From an uncultured Atopobiaceae bacterium (GTDB taxonomy: Bacteria > Actinomycetota > Coriobacteriia > Coriobacteriales > Atopobiaceae), in the NCBI GenBank assembly GCA_947625405.1, contig CANQOF010000008.1, positions 1-64,000 of the forward strand: a DNA stretch of 64,000 bases. The letters are read 5' to 3'. The notes below the pieces were generated by a model that did no database searches, was not told the DNA's origin, and saw nothing but the letters and a program-made list of their open reading frames with translations. This document shows, one piece after another, positions 15,742 through 26,084 of this stretch. The position numbers were made by a program, and so were the translations under genes. The stretch's first letter is position 1; each line of letters begins with the position of its first letter.

Positions 15742-18318
15742 CTACGCACGGCTCTTCAGCGCCTCGTCGAGATCGCCGGGAAAGCCTCCCTGCTCGTTTT
15801 TCCTGAGCCAGCGGGCGAGCGAGCGATGGAGCGCCTCCATGCGCGCCGAGGGCAGCACCTGAAGCTCGCGCTCTAGGCGATGGCGATAGGCGGAGTAGGT
15901 GTCCTCCAGCTCCTTCACGCGGCCATCCGCGGCGAGCGAGCGAAGATAGCACCCCACGACGTCCTCGCGAAGTGGTTCGCTCTCGCGCGCGGCTTGGGCG
16001 AACCAGAGCGCCTCCTTCACGAGCCCCTCCTTGAGTGCGAGATCGCTCGCCTCCACCTGCACGTCGAGGTAGAGGGCTTGGAGGGATCGTTGCTTGGCGG
16101 CGAAATCGCCCCGCACGTCCTGTGGGGGAACGCGGAGGCCGCCCGCGTAGAGCGCGCTCACGTGGCGGCAGAGCGAAAGGCGCCACGCCCTGTCGCCGGT
16201 GTGCGAGAGCACCTCCTTGCAGAGCGCTTCGAACTCGTCCACGTCCACCATCACGAGCTTGGGGTTGAGTGTGATGCGCCCGGTTTCTATCACGAGATAG
16301 GGCGGCTTGCCCTCACGGCAACCAAGCGCATCGCGCACGCTGCTCACCACGGAGTAGAGGTTGTTTCGGCTGAGGAGGAAATCGCGATCGGGCCACATGA
16401 GCTCGCAGAGCTCGGCGCGCGTGAGCGAGTGGGTGGGCACCATCGCGAGGATCTCGAGCATGAGGCGCGCGGCCTTGCGACGCCAATCCCCCTCCTCGAT
16501 CCTGCGATCACCCACGATCACCTCGAATTCCCCGAGGAGCTTCAGCTGGAGGAGCGGTGTCTCGGCGTCGAGGAATTGGAGCGCGCGGGCGCCCTCGGGC
16601 GGATCCGCGGGATCGAAGAGCGTGAGCTGGCGCGGATCTTGCGAGCGTGTCGATGCCACGCGGCTCTTCGCGGGGGCGAGCGCGGGCGGTGCGTCGGACG
16701 TGGCGGGAGCCGTGGCCAACAGAAACGCCTGCTCGGCGCGCTCCTTTCGCTTCGAGAGGCGGGGGAAGAGTCCGCTTACGCCCGAAAGCCCGAGGTCAGC
16801 CACCTCACGGCGCGCGACAAGGCCGGGTTGGGCCCAACGCGCGGGAAGGAGCTGGCGGAAGACGCCCGCCTCATCCCATGGGCTCTCGAGCACGAGCTCC
16901 ACAAGCGCGTCCGCGGCGAAGGTGGGCACCGTCTCCTCGAGGGCCTCGGCAAAGGAGAGCTCGTCGAGGCACTCGGCCACGGACGAGATGTCCGAGGAAA
17001 CGGCGTAGATGAGGTGCGCGAGTGCGAGGAGCGCGGGCGAAGCGGCTCGCGCGTCGACTGGGGGAGGCGCCTCCACCTCCTCTCCCATGAGCTTGCGGGC
17101 GAGCATTTCCGCGGGATAGGCGGCAAGGGCGAGCGTGCCGGCGCCCATCGTGAGCAAATCCTGCGTGAGGCTTCGGGAGATGGAATACGCGGCGAAGAGC
17201 GAGCGATCGCGAAGGAGCATGAGGGTGAGGCCGAGGCGAAGCGCCGCGCGGAGCCGGGCGTCGGGGTGGCGCGCCACGCGCTCGAGCGTGTCCTTGATGG
17301 GCGAGGTGAGCCCCGTCTCCCCGGGAAGGGCGAGCGCGGCGAGCGAATAGCCCTCCGCGGAGTGGCTGAGCACGTGAAAGCCCTGCTTGTCGAGGAAATC
17401 GATCGCGCAATAGAGCAGAGCGCGGTCGCTCTCTCGCACTGCGCGGCCGGAAACGGTGGCGCAGACGAAGCGCTCCGCCGCCGCGAGCGACGACACGATG
17501 GTCGCGCAGTCTTGCCCCGGCCCCGCCCGCCTGAGGAGGAAGTAGGCCTCCTCGTAGGCACCCTCGAGGCGGCGCGCGTGGATCGCGCTCAGGCTCTGGA
17601 GCGCGAGCGTGAGCGGGTCGTGGAGCGGGGAATGTCCATCAGCCGACGGCGCATCCACCGAGCTTGCGGATTTCGAGGTGGCCCAAGAAGTGACGAGCCC
17701 GATGAAGGCGCGCGCTTGGCTCCAGAGGATCCGTTCGCGCTCCGTGCACTTTGCGGGAGGCGACGTCGCCTCGAGGCTGTGCAGGGTCTCGAGCGTGTCC
17801 ACGAGCGCGCGTCCGAAGCGCTCCGGCGCGGCGAGCAGGAGATTGAGGACGACGGATACGAGGGTGCGCACGGTCTTCGAGACCTTGAACGCGTCGTCGA
17901 AGACGTAGCTCTCCACCATCTCGCGAAAGCCGTGGTTGATGAAGTCGAAGCAATGGGCGATCACGAAATCGCTCACCTCCACCGCGCCTCCCGCGGCGAG
18001 GATGATGTGCGCGGCGCGCGCGACCTCGCCGCGCGCGAAGAGCATCTCGAGGATGGCACGCACGAGCTCGGGGCACTTCTTTGCGCTCGCCATGCGCGAA
18101 GGGAGGTTGGGCGGCGCGGGGTCGGCGGGGACGCGCGAAAAGCCGAACCAGGGGCTGATCACGATCTTTTGGGGCAAGCGGGAAAGCGCCGCCTCGAAAT
18201 CGCGTGCCCGAGTGGGAAATCCGAGCGCTTGGAGCTCATCGATCGTCCCGTGGTCGAGCAGCTCCATGGCGAGTGCCAGGTTGTGAACGGTGTCCTTCTT
18301 TTCTCCTCGTCTCGGCAT
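15742..18318 (-). CDS. large SARP/BTAD-type transcriptional regulator
   Basis: An 858-residue cytosolic protein. The first ~585 residues are helical and resemble no domain I can name. Residues about 589-690 form an OmpR/PhoB-type winged helix (LQLKLLGEFEV start, then WRRKAARLML and RNNLYSVVSSVRDALG). Residues about 700-835 are the helical bacterial transcriptional activation domain (BTAD). In SARPs the winged helix is usually N-terminal; here it is near the C-terminus, behind a long sensor-like region. It diverges from a lipoprotein gene and may control it. The ATG at 18318 follows a GAGAGGG run. Confidence 0.75.
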   Translation of the reverse strand: MPRRGEKKDTVHNLALAMELLDHGTIDELQALGFPTRARDFEAALSRLPQKIVISPWFGFSRVPADPAPPNLPSRMASAKKCPELVRAILEMLFARGEVARAAHIILAAGGAVEVSDFVIAHCFDFINHGFREMVESYVFDDAFKVSKTVRTLVSVVLNLLLAAPERFGRALVDTLETLHSLEATSPPAKCTERERILWSQARAFIGLVTSWATSKSASSVDAPSADGHSPLHDPLTLALQSLSAIHARRLEGAYEEAYFLLRRAGPGQDCATIVSSLAAAERFVCATVSGRAVRESDRALLYCAIDFLDKQGFHVLSHSAEGYSLAALALPGETGLTSPIKDTLERVARHPDARLRAALRLGLTLMLLRDRSLFAAYSISRSLTQDLLTMGAGTLALAAYPAEMLARKLMGEEVEAPPPVDARAASPALLALAHLIYAVSSDISSVAECLDELSFAEALEETVPTFAADALVELVLESPWDEAGVFRQLLPARWAQPGLVARREVADLGLSGVSGLFPRLSKRKERAEQAFLLATAPATSDAPPALAPAKSRVASTRSQDPRQLTLFDPADPPEGARALQFLDAETPLLQLKLLGEFEVIVGDRRIEEGDWRRKAARLMLEILAMVPTHSLTRAELCELMWPDRDFLLSRNNLYSVVSSVRDALGCREGKPPYLVIETGRITLNPKLVMVDVDEFEALCKEVLSHTGDRAWRLSLCRHVSALYAGGLRVPPQDVRGDFAAKQRSLQALYLDVQVEASDLALKEGLVKEALWFAQAARESEPLREDVVGCYLRSLAADGRVKELEDTYSAYRHRLERELQVLPSARMEALHRSLARWLRKNEQGGFPGDLDEALKSRA

Positions 18319-18726
18319 GGCAAAACCCTCTCGTTCATGGAAGACGGGGTGAAGATCGCTCCTCATCACGACCCGTCCTCCGGCAAAGCTTGGGAAAGCG
18401 ACGCTACCGAGCGAATGGCGGTTTCCACCACCACGCACCTGCCAGCGCAAGGCGAGCGGACTCGCGCCCAACCAGCAGGTAGGAGCGTTGCGCCTTCGGG
18501 GGCATGCCGAGGGGAGGTTGGAGAGATCCGAGGTAGAACGCCGTGTTTTTCGGAAGTGCCGCGATATCGAAAAACACGGACGCAAATCCGCCCATCGGAA
18601 AGATCGATAGAAATCGAAACGTTTTCTCGACGCCCGCGATGCCTCGCGTTCGCGAGCTGGCCCATACTGGTGGCGAATGCGGGGCGGCAGCGCACGGCAC
18701 GTCGCCGCGGGAGGTTGAGGGGGAGC
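18319..18726. promoter_or_regulatory. divergent intergenic region, SARP-type regulator / lipoprotein
   Basis: These 408 bases separate the start of the SARP-type gene (minus) from the lipoprotein start (plus). They hold the 12-bp inverted repeat at 18541-18579 and an imperfect palindrome around 18614-18630 (TCGAAACGTTTTCTCGA) that looks like a LacI/CcpA-type operator core. I could not place -10/-35 elements with confidence. Confidence 0.45.
18541..18579. promoter_or_regulatory. 12-bp perfect inverted repeat, putative operator
   Basis: The arms CCGTGTTTTTCG (18541-18552) and CGAAAAACACGG (18568-18579) are perfect complements with a 15-base spacer. They lie in the divergent region between the SARP-type regulator and the lipoprotein. 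The size suits a dimeric regulator site or an attenuator hairpin, and it is followed by no clear T-run. Confidence 0.55.
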
Positions 18727-20268
18727 ATGGACAGGGAAAAGCGCGGGCTCCTTGCGGCGCTCTCCGTGGCGCTCGGCCTCGTGGTGGCCATCGGCGTGCT
18801 CGTGGCGTGCGGCCAGGCGGCCAACCAGCTCGAGCCCGGCGAACAGGTTTCCGGGCAGGTCACGCGCATCGACGGGGCCACGATGCAGTTCGCGCCCGGC
18901 GAGATGGACGATGGCACCTTCAAGCGCACCGGCGAGGCCATGCTCGTGGATCTCTCCAAGGCTCACATCGTCTCCGACGCCGGAGAGGAGCTCACCCAAG
19001 ACGACATCGCCACCGATGATCTCGTGAGCATCGTGGCGAGAGAGGATGGCGCCTCGGACATCACGGTGGCGCGCGACGCCGAGACGGTGGCGGCGGAGCA
19101 GGGAAGTGCGAGGACCGAGCTCAATGAGGCCGCGAACCCCGTGGGGTCAACGTTTCGCTCTCGCTCGGAGGATGAGAGCGCGCTCAGGGTCACCGCGCGC
19201 GACGTGGTGCTCGTGGACTGCGCGGTCGAGCAGTCGGGCGAGGCCACCGACCTCTCGAAGGCTCGGCTCTTCGGGCTTGATTCCGCGCTGCTCGTCTCGC
19301 ATGGCGGCGGCCTCGTGATGGACGGCGGATCGATCACATCCTCGGCCGACGGCGCGACCGGGCTCTTCTCCTATGGCGAGGGCTCAGAGGCCATCCTGAA
19401 CAAGACCGAGGTCGTGACCACGAAATCGAGCGCGCCCGCCATCGTGGCGAGCGCGAGGGGCACGGTAAACCTGAACGGCGCGACGCTCACCACCTCCGGC
19501 ACCCAATCCCCCGCGCTCCGCTCGACGGCGAGGGGGCAGGCGGTGGTCGCGAGCGGGGAACTCGTCTCGAATGGCATCGACTCGCCCGTGATCGAGGCGA
19601 CCTCGAGCCTGAGCGCCGAGAGCGCGAAGCTCACCGCGGCGCACGCGGAGGCGCTCGTGCTCTCCGGGAGTGCGCAGGCGAGCTTCTCCAACTGCTCGAT
19701 CGCGAGCGCCATGGACGAGGGCCGCGGCGCGCACGCCGCCGTGAACGTGCAGGGCATCCTCATCTTCGGCGAGCGAGGCCGGGCGACGCAGACGACGACG
19801 CTCGCGCTTTCCGGCGGATCGCTCACGAACAACGCGGGCGACCTCATCTTCGTGACGAACGTGAACGCCGAGCTCACGCTGGACGACGTCAACGTGCAAA
19901 ACGCCGACGCCGACGCCGCGCTCTTGCGGGTGGCGGCCAACGACGGCTCGCTCGGCTGGGGCGAGGCGGGCGCAAATGGCGGAAGCGCCACGCTCACGTG
20001 CGTGAACCAGCGGCTCATGGGCGACGTGGCGGTGGATCGGCTTTCGAGGGCGACGATCCACCTCACCGAGGGTTCAAGGCTCGAGGGGGCCATCAACCTC
20101 GAGACGCCGGACGAGGACGACCCCGGCTCGCTCAAGGTGATCGTGGAATCGGGCTGCACGTGGAAGCTCACCGCCGACTGCTCGATCACCGATCTTGAGA
20201 ACCATGGCACCGTGAACTTCAACGGCCACACGCTCACCCTCGCCGACGGCTCGGTGCTCGGCGGCTAA
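18727..20268 (+). CDS. lipoprotein with right-handed beta-helix-like repeats
   Basis: A 513-residue protein. A type II signal peptide ends in VLVAC with the lipidated Cys28. Residues about 30-130 resemble a small OB-like domain (VSGQVTRIDGATMQF). The rest is a run of degenerate 20-25-residue strands rich in Gly, Ser, Thr and Ala with recurring SGG/NGAT/GGS turns, as in pectate-lyase-like or polymorphic-outer-membrane-type beta-helices. It is probably a surface-exposed adhesin or a carbohydrate-interacting protein. The ATG at 18727 follows a GAGGGGGAG run. It diverges from the SARP-type regulator. Confidence 0.65.
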   Translation: MDREKRGLLAALSVALGLVVAIGVLVACGQAANQLEPGEQVSGQVTRIDGATMQFAPGEMDDGTFKRTGEAMLVDLSKAHIVSDAGEELTQDDIATDDLVSIVAREDGASDITVARDAETVAAEQGSARTELNEAANPVGSTFRSRSEDESALRVTARDVVLVDCAVEQSGEATDLSKARLFGLDSALLVSHGGGLVMDGGSITSSADGATGLFSYGEGSEAILNKTEVVTTKSSAPAIVASARGTVNLNGATLTTSGTQSPALRSTARGQAVVASGELVSNGIDSPVIEATSSLSAESAKLTAAHAEALVLSGSAQASFSNCSIASAMDEGRGAHAAVNVQGILIFGERGRATQTTTLALSGGSLTNNAGDLIFVTNVNAELTLDDVNVQNADADAALLRVAANDGSLGWGEAGANGGSATLTCVNQRLMGDVAVDRLSRATIHLTEGSRLEGAINLETPDEDDPGSLKVIVESGCTWKLTADCSITDLENHGTVNFNGHTLTLADGSVLGG

Positions 20269-20294
20269 GGCGGGGCCTCGCGCTCGCCTCGCGC

Positions 20295-21476
<1,182 letters not shown>

Positions 21477-21571
21477 GGGTCCCTCCGTGTTTGGGCTTCG
21501 ATCGCCTTGGCGACGAGTTTCGCAGACGTGAGGGTACCATGCGGGTTTTAGGGTCTTCGCGAATCCTCGGC

Positions 21572-21577
21572 TATACT
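21572..21577 (+). promoter_or_regulatory. -10 element of the ftsEX promoter
   Basis: TATACT matches the housekeeping -10 consensus and lies 42 bases before the GTG start of ftsE. The -35 region 17 bases further upstream (around TAGGGT) is poor. Confidence 0.5.
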
Positions 21578-21618
21578 TTCCGCTGTCTGTCCGTAATCGC
21601 AGATTCAAGGAGCACACC

Positions 21619-22890
21619 GTGGCAGATCATTTCCGCGGGGACGGGAGCGCCGCGCCCGCAGATCCCACTCCGGACGCATCGGGTTTGGATCAAGCGCCCC
21701 TCACGCAAGAGGAGGTGCCCGCGGCGCCCGTCATCGAGCCGCCGCTTGAGGTGGTCGAGATGGCGGAGGTCGCGGACGTGGCGAGCGTGGCGCCCACCGC
21801 GCCCACGACCCCGAGCTTTCCCAACGAGGTGCCCACGAGCACCCTCTTGGACGAGCCCTCCTTCATCGAGGACGTGGTGGAGATCCCCGTCGCCCAGGCG
21901 CCCGCGCAGCCAGCGCCTCCCGCCGTGCCGATCCCGCCCGCGCCCATGCCGCAAGCCCCGGCTCCTGCGCCCGACCCCTACACCTCGGTGCACCTGCCGC
22001 GCTCCGTGCCGAACGTGCAGGCCGGCGCGGCGTCCACCGCTCCGCATGCCGCCCCGCAGGCCGTGACTCTCGTCACCGCGTCGGCCTCGCCCGAGGCGCA
22101 GGCCGCCGACCCCGGCTACACGCCGCACGGCCTCTACAGCTCCCTCGGCTCCGAGGAGAACGCACCGCAGGTGAACCGCGACCTCGAGCCCACGATCTCG
22201 ATGCGCCACGTGACGAAGATCTATCCCGCGCAGCCGAACAAGCCCGCGCTCGAGGACGTGTCGCTCGACATCTACCCCGGCGAGTTCGTCTTCATCGTCG
22301 GCCACTCGGGCTCCGGCAAGTCCACGTTCCTGCGCCTTCTCACCCGCGAGCTCAAGGTGACCTCCGGAGAGATCCTCGTCGCGGGACAGAGCCTCACCAA
22401 GATGCGCAACTGGAAGGTGCCCTTCCTGCGCCGCCAGATCGGCTGCGTCTTCCAGGACTTCAAGCTCCTCCAGGATCGCACCACCTATGAGAACGTGGCC
22501 TTCTCGCTCGAGTGCATCGGTAAGCCGAAGGCCGTGATCGGGGTGCAGGTGCCCGAGGTACTTCGCCTCGTGGGCCTCGAGGACAAGATGGACCTCTTCC
22601 CCGACCAGCTCTCCGGCGGCGAGCAGCAGCGCGTGTCCGTGGCGCGCGCCATGGTGAACCGCCCGCCGCTCCTCATCTGCGACGAGCCCACGGGAAACCT
22701 CGACCCGGCCATCTCGCTCGGCATCATGCGCCTGCTCGAGGCCATCAACCGCAACGGCACGACCGTCATCATGGCCACCCACGACCGCGAGATGGTCGAC
22801 TCCATGCGCAAGCGCGTGGTGGCACTGGAAAACGGCCACCTCGTGCGCGACCAGGAGAGGGGAGGCTACGGCTACTATGGCGCCCTCTAA
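21619..22890 (+). CDS. ftsE: FtsE cell-division ABC ATPase with ~190-residue Pro/Ala-rich N-terminal extension
   Basis: The C-terminal ~230 residues are a standard FtsE. Walker A is GHSGSGKST (228-236), the signature is LSGGEQQR and Walker B is LLICDEPTGNLD. FtsE pairs with FtsX to control peptidoglycan hydrolases at the septum. Ahead of it lie about 190 residues rich in Pro, Ala, Glu and Val, which look disordered. E. coli FtsE is only about 220 residues. The extension belongs to the gene because the GTG at 21619 has AAGGAG 6 bases upstream and reading continues without a break. No strong alternative start lies nearer the ATPase domain. Confidence 0.92.
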   Translation: MADHFRGDGSAAPADPTPDASGLDQAPLTQEEVPAAPVIEPPLEVVEMAEVADVASVAPTAPTTPSFPNEVPTSTLLDEPSFIEDVVEIPVAQAPAQPAPPAVPIPPAPMPQAPAPAPDPYTSVHLPRSVPNVQAGAASTAPHAAPQAVTLVTASASPEAQAADPGYTPHGLYSSLGSEENAPQVNRDLEPTISMRHVTKIYPAQPNKPALEDVSLDIYPGEFVFIVGHSGSGKSTFLRLLTRELKVTSGEILVAGQSLTKMRNWKVPFLRRQIGCVFQDFKLLQDRTTYENVAFSLECIGKPKAVIGVQVPEVLRLVGLEDKMDLFPDQLSGGEQQRVSVARAMVNRPPLLICDEPTGNLDPAISLGIMRLLEAINRNGTTVIMATHDREMVDSMRKRVVALENGHLVRDQERGGYGYYGAL

Positions 22891-23803
22891 TTTCGGCTAC
22901 GCTCTCCGCGAGGCCGGTCACCACATCCTTCGCGGCTGGTCGACGGCCCTCGGGGCCATCGTCACCATCTTCCTCTCGCTCTTCATCATCGGATTCTTCA
23001 TCCTCGGCTCCTCCCTCATCACCAACATGGTGGGCTCGGTGGAGGACCAGGTGACGATCCAGGCGTTCCTCTCCGACGACGCCACCTCGGCCACGGTCGA
23101 CCAGCTCCAAGATTCCATCGAAACCTGGGACTACGTGGAGAGCGTGACGTATAAATCGAAGGAGGAGGCGCTCGAGGAGTACCGCTCGACGATGTCGAAC
23201 AAGAACGCCGCGGCGGCCGTGGAGGCCCTCGACGGCGAGAACCCGGTGCCGGCCTCGCTCGTGATCGAGCTCACCGACCCGCAGGAGGTGGCCGGCGTGG
23301 CCGACAAGCTCGCGGCCGACCCCACCTTCCAGAGCGTGTGCGACGATCCCGAGGACGTGGAGCTCTCCATCCAATACGGCCAGCAGACGGTGGAGCGCCT
23401 CTTCTCCGTGGCGAACTACATCCGCATCATCGCCATCGTCCTCGTGGTGATGCTCATCTTCGTGGCCTTCGTGTTCATCAACAACACGATCCGCCTTGCC
23501 ATCGCCGCGCGTCGTCGCGAGATCGCGATCATGCGCCTCGTGGGCGCGAGCAACAGCTTCATCCGCGGGCCGTTCATCATGGAGGGCATCATCGAGGCGC
23601 TCATCGGCTCGGCGCTCGCCATCATCGGCCTGCAGATCGGCATGTCCGTGCTCATGCCGCGCCTCGCGGAGAGCCTGCAATTCCTCACGCTCACGATCGA
23701 CGGCTCCACCATCGCGTGGACCTACGTGATCCTGCTCGCCATCGGCGTGGTGATCGGCCTCTTTGGCTCGGCCATCGCCATGCGCCGCTACCTCAAGGTC
23801 TAG
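22877..23803 (+). CDS. ftsX: FtsX cell-division permease-like protein
   Basis: A 308-residue membrane protein. A first transmembrane helix (about residues 21-45) is followed by an extracellular domain (about residues 50-175). Three more helices follow, with a LVGASNSFIRGPFIMEG loop of the FtsX/MacB type. It transmits FtsE ATP hydrolysis to extracellular cell-wall hydrolases. It overlaps the ftsE reading frame by 14 bases, indicating translational coupling. The TPR gene begins 2 bases after its stop. Confidence 0.95.
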   Translation: MAPSNFGYALREAGHHILRGWSTALGAIVTIFLSLFIIGFFILGSSLITNMVGSVEDQVTIQAFLSDDATSATVDQLQDSIETWDYVESVTYKSKEEALEEYRSTMSNKNAAAAVEALDGENPVPASLVIELTDPQEVAGVADKLAADPTFQSVCDDPEDVELSIQYGQQTVERLFSVANYIRIIAIVLVVMLIFVAFVFINNTIRLAIAARRREIAIMRLVGASNSFIRGPFIMEGIIEALIGSALAIIGLQIGMSVLMPRLAESLQFLTLTIDGSTIAWTYVILLAIGVVIGLFGSAIAMRRYLKV

Positions 23804-23805
23804 CG

Positions 23806-24717
23806 ATGGCCGAGGCACCCGAGCGCTTCGTCACGCGGCTCTTGAACGCCGAGCTCAAGCTCGGTGCGGCTGACTATGCGGGCGCCGCGGGCGACCTTCG
23901 CCAGATGACGGAAGAGATCGAGGCCTTCGTGGCCGAGCACTGCCCCACGACGGAGACGCTCCAGTGGTTCAGCTTCCCGACGTTCTTCGAGCGCCTCGCC
24001 TATCGACGCGTGGAGGACGACCCACGCGAGCTTCGCGATGTGGGGGAGCCCTACGATCGCGTCTACGCCGACCTCGGCCTCGCGCTCGCCAACATGGGCG
24101 ACCTCGCCGGCGCCCGCGCCGCGCTCTCGCAGGCGGTGCGCTGGAATCCGATGGAGTGCGCGTGGCGCCTCGGCCTCGCCGAGGTCTGCCTTTCCATGGG
24201 AGACGAGCGCGAGTGGCTCGCGCTCTCCTTCAGCGTCTTCGAGCGGGCGAGCCATCGCGCGCATCTCGTGCGCGCCTACGCGAACTTCGCGCGCCATTTC
24301 GCAAGCTCGCAGGAGCACGCGCTCGAGGCGGCTTGCCTTGCGTGCGCCGCGCGTCTCGGCACCGATGACGCCGAGGTCGCGGCCCTCATCGAAAACGCCG
24401 CGGGCACTCCCGCCGATCCCTCCGCGCTCTCCGACGAGGACATCGCGGCAATCCTTGGCGAGGCCGGCATTCCCGAGGGTGCGAACGCGGAGATCGCGAT
24501 CTGCCTCATCATGTGCGCTTCCGACGCGCGCGCCCTTGGCGACGATCGCGCCGCGGGTGCCCTCGTGGTGCGCGCGCGAGATCTCGTGGGCGAGGAGGCC
24601 TGCCGCATGCTCGCCGAGCTCGTGGCCGACGCCGACGCCTCGCTCGCCGCGCGCGACGAGGCCTCCGCCGAGCCGCCCATCCCCTCCGACGAACCGATGG
24701 ACGAGCTCGATGGCTGA
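23806..24717 (+). CDS. TPR-like helical repeat protein
   Basis: A 303-residue protein made of helices. A clear TPR-like pair lies at about residues 75-115 (DRVYADLGLALANMGDLAGARAALSQAVRWNP). No signal or membrane segment is seen. The C-terminal tail is acidic and proline-containing. It sits between ftsX (2-base gap) and smpB (8-base overlap), so it is co-expressed with both. I do not recognise a named family; a scaffolding role is plausible from the repeats only. Confidence 0.75.
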   Translation: MAEAPERFVTRLLNAELKLGAADYAGAAGDLRQMTEEIEAFVAEHCPTTETLQWFSFPTFFERLAYRRVEDDPRELRDVGEPYDRVYADLGLALANMGDLAGARAALSQAVRWNPMECAWRLGLAEVCLSMGDEREWLALSFSVFERASHRAHLVRAYANFARHFASSQEHALEAACLACAARLGTDDAEVAALIENAAGTPADPSALSDEDIAAILGEAGIPEGANAEIAICLIMCASDARALGDDRAAGALVVRARDLVGEEACRMLAELVADADASLAARDEASAEPPIPSDEPMDELDG

Positions 24718-25183
24718 GCGAAAGCGAGAGATTAAGGTCATCGCCCGCAACCGCTCCGCTCGCCACGACTACGAGATCCTCGAGACCTTCGAGGCGGGCA
24801 TCGTCCTCGCGGGCACGGAGGTGCGAAGCCTCCGCGAGCGCCCTCCCTCGCTCGCCGAATCCTTCTGCCTCGTCCGCGGCGGCGAGGCGTGGGTGATCGG
24901 GCTCCACATCCCGCCTTTCTCGCACGGCAACATCGCCAATCGCGACCCCGACCGCAGGCGCAAGCTCCTTCTCCACAAGCGCCAGATCCGCTACATCGAC
25001 CAGCACCTTCGCGCGAAGGGCATGGCGCTCGTGCCGCTCCAGCTCTACTTCGACGAATCCAACCGCGCGAAGCTCACCATCGGCCTCGCGCGCGGCAAGA
25101 AGCTCTACGACAAGCGCCAGGACATGGCGAAGCGCGATAGCGATCGCGAGCTGCGCCGTGCGGTGAAGGAGCTCAACCGCTAG
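24710..25183 (+). CDS. smpB: SsrA-binding protein SmpB
   Basis: A 157-residue SmpB, the partner of tmRNA in trans-translation. Typical elements are the N-terminal ARNRSARHDYEI, GTEVRSLR, the H..PFSHGN loop and the basic C-terminal tail ending GKKLYDKRQDMAKRD..R. It overlaps the end of the TPR gene by 8 bases. Its RNA partner ssrA lies 1.3 kb downstream on the same strand. Confidence 0.96.
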   Translation: MAERKREIKVIARNRSARHDYEILETFEAGIVLAGTEVRSLRERPPSLAESFCLVRGGEAWVIGLHIPPFSHGNIANRDPDRRRKLLLHKRQIRYIDQHLRAKGMALVPLQLYFDESNRAKLTIGLARGKKLYDKRQDMAKRDSDRELRRAVKELNR

Positions 25184-25261
25184 CTCCCGCGTGACGCCAT
25201 CCGCGCTCGCGCGGTGCCACAATGTCGGCGACATCTCGACGCGCCGAGCAAAGGAGCTCCC

Positions 25262-25771
25262 ATGGTCGATCCCACCGTCATGTTCAAGCACCACTACGGC
25301 CTCTACATCGCCTCCTCCAAGACGGACGAGGGTTACGCCGCCTGCCTCATCAACACCGCCACGCAGGTCACCGCCACCCCGATCCAGGTGGTCATCTCGG
25401 TGAACAAGGAGAACGTCACCTGCGGGCGCATCCTCGCTTCCGGTCACTTCGCGCTCGCGATCGTGGACGAGACGGCCGACATGCCCTTCATCGGGCGCTT
25501 CGGCTTCCGCTCCTCCCTCGACTTCGACAAGTTCGCGGACATTCCCGTGGAATACGACGAGTTTGGCGACCCCTACACCACGCTCCACACCTGCGGCATG
25601 GTCTCCTGCGCCGTGAGCCAGTCGATCGACGTGGGCACCCACATGCTCTTCATCGGCGAGGTAGCCGAGACGAGGGATCTCGGCGAAGAACCGCCCATGA
25701 GCTACAGCTACTACCACAAGGTGCTGAAAGGAAAAACTCCGCCGAAGGCCGCATCGTACGTAGCCGAGTAG
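25262..25771 (+). CDS. flavin reductase-like FMN-binding protein
   Basis: A 169-residue flavin-reductase-like domain. It has an N-terminal YGLYIASSK, the FMN-region motif (NTATQVTATPIQVVISVNK) and a late SYYHKVLKGKTPPKA end. This matches the flavoredoxin / first domain of high-molecular-weight rubredoxin (Hrb) of anaerobes. In Moorella-type organisms Hrb reduces the flavodiiron protein FprA. Here the flavin domain and a rubredoxin are separate neighbouring genes, split by a ~194-bp hairpin element, and FprA lies at 60357. The ATG at 25262 follows AAAGGAG. Confidence 0.8.
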   Translation: MVDPTVMFKHHYGLYIASSKTDEGYAACLINTATQVTATPIQVVISVNKENVTCGRILASGHFALAIVDETADMPFIGRFGFRSSLDFDKFADIPVEYDEFGDPYTTLHTCGMVSCAVSQSIDVGTHMLFIGEVAETRDLGEEPPMSYSYYHKVLKGKTPPKAASYVAE

Positions 25772-25800
25772 CAATCCTCACTCCCAATGCCTGTCGGGGT

Positions 25801-25994
25801 CGGTGGAGGACATGGTCCCCGGATCCCGGTTCCCGCTCGCACGGGTAACCGGCTTTCACCAGCCCTTTTTCTCGGGTGACACACCTCCAGCTGGCATACG
25901 GGCTTAGATACCGGCGGACCACTCCTGGAGGGCCGAGAAAAAGGGCCTTCTCACCGCGGCTTCCACAGGGCTCCGGGGACTATGTCCTCCCCCG
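25801..25994. repeat. long-hairpin repeat element, copy 2 (~194 bp)
   Basis: Homologous to copy 1 at 10700-10894. The outer arms are 25801-25823 and 25972-25994. They differ from copy 1 at several bases, and most changes occur on both arms so that pairing is kept. One arm position would be a G-U pair. About 44 consecutive bases of the inner left stem and apical loop (25862-25905) are identical in both copies, and the right stem CCGAGAAAAAGGGCC is also kept. It lies between the flavin reductase-like gene and rubredoxin. Its function is unknown. Confidence 0.85.
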
Positions 25995-26084
25995 CCCTTG
26001 CGAGGTTGTCCAAATCGCAAATTGGGTACGAACGGCTAAGCTATGTTCCCCATACTCGAAATGGAGCCCGTGAAAGGAGCCATC

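Noticed and set aside
18614-18630. CcpA/LacI-type operator (TCGAAACGTTTTCTCGA) as a firm annotation
   Set aside because: The core is palindromic but the outer bases do not match the usual cre consensus, so it is only mentioned within the intergenic entry.
15880-18726. Very long open frame on the plus strand ahead of the lipoprotein gene
   Set aside because: It is antisense to the SARP-type regulator, has no domain similarity and has biased composition (Glu/Arg/Leu/His). The true plus-strand gene starts at 18727 with a ribosome site and signal peptide.
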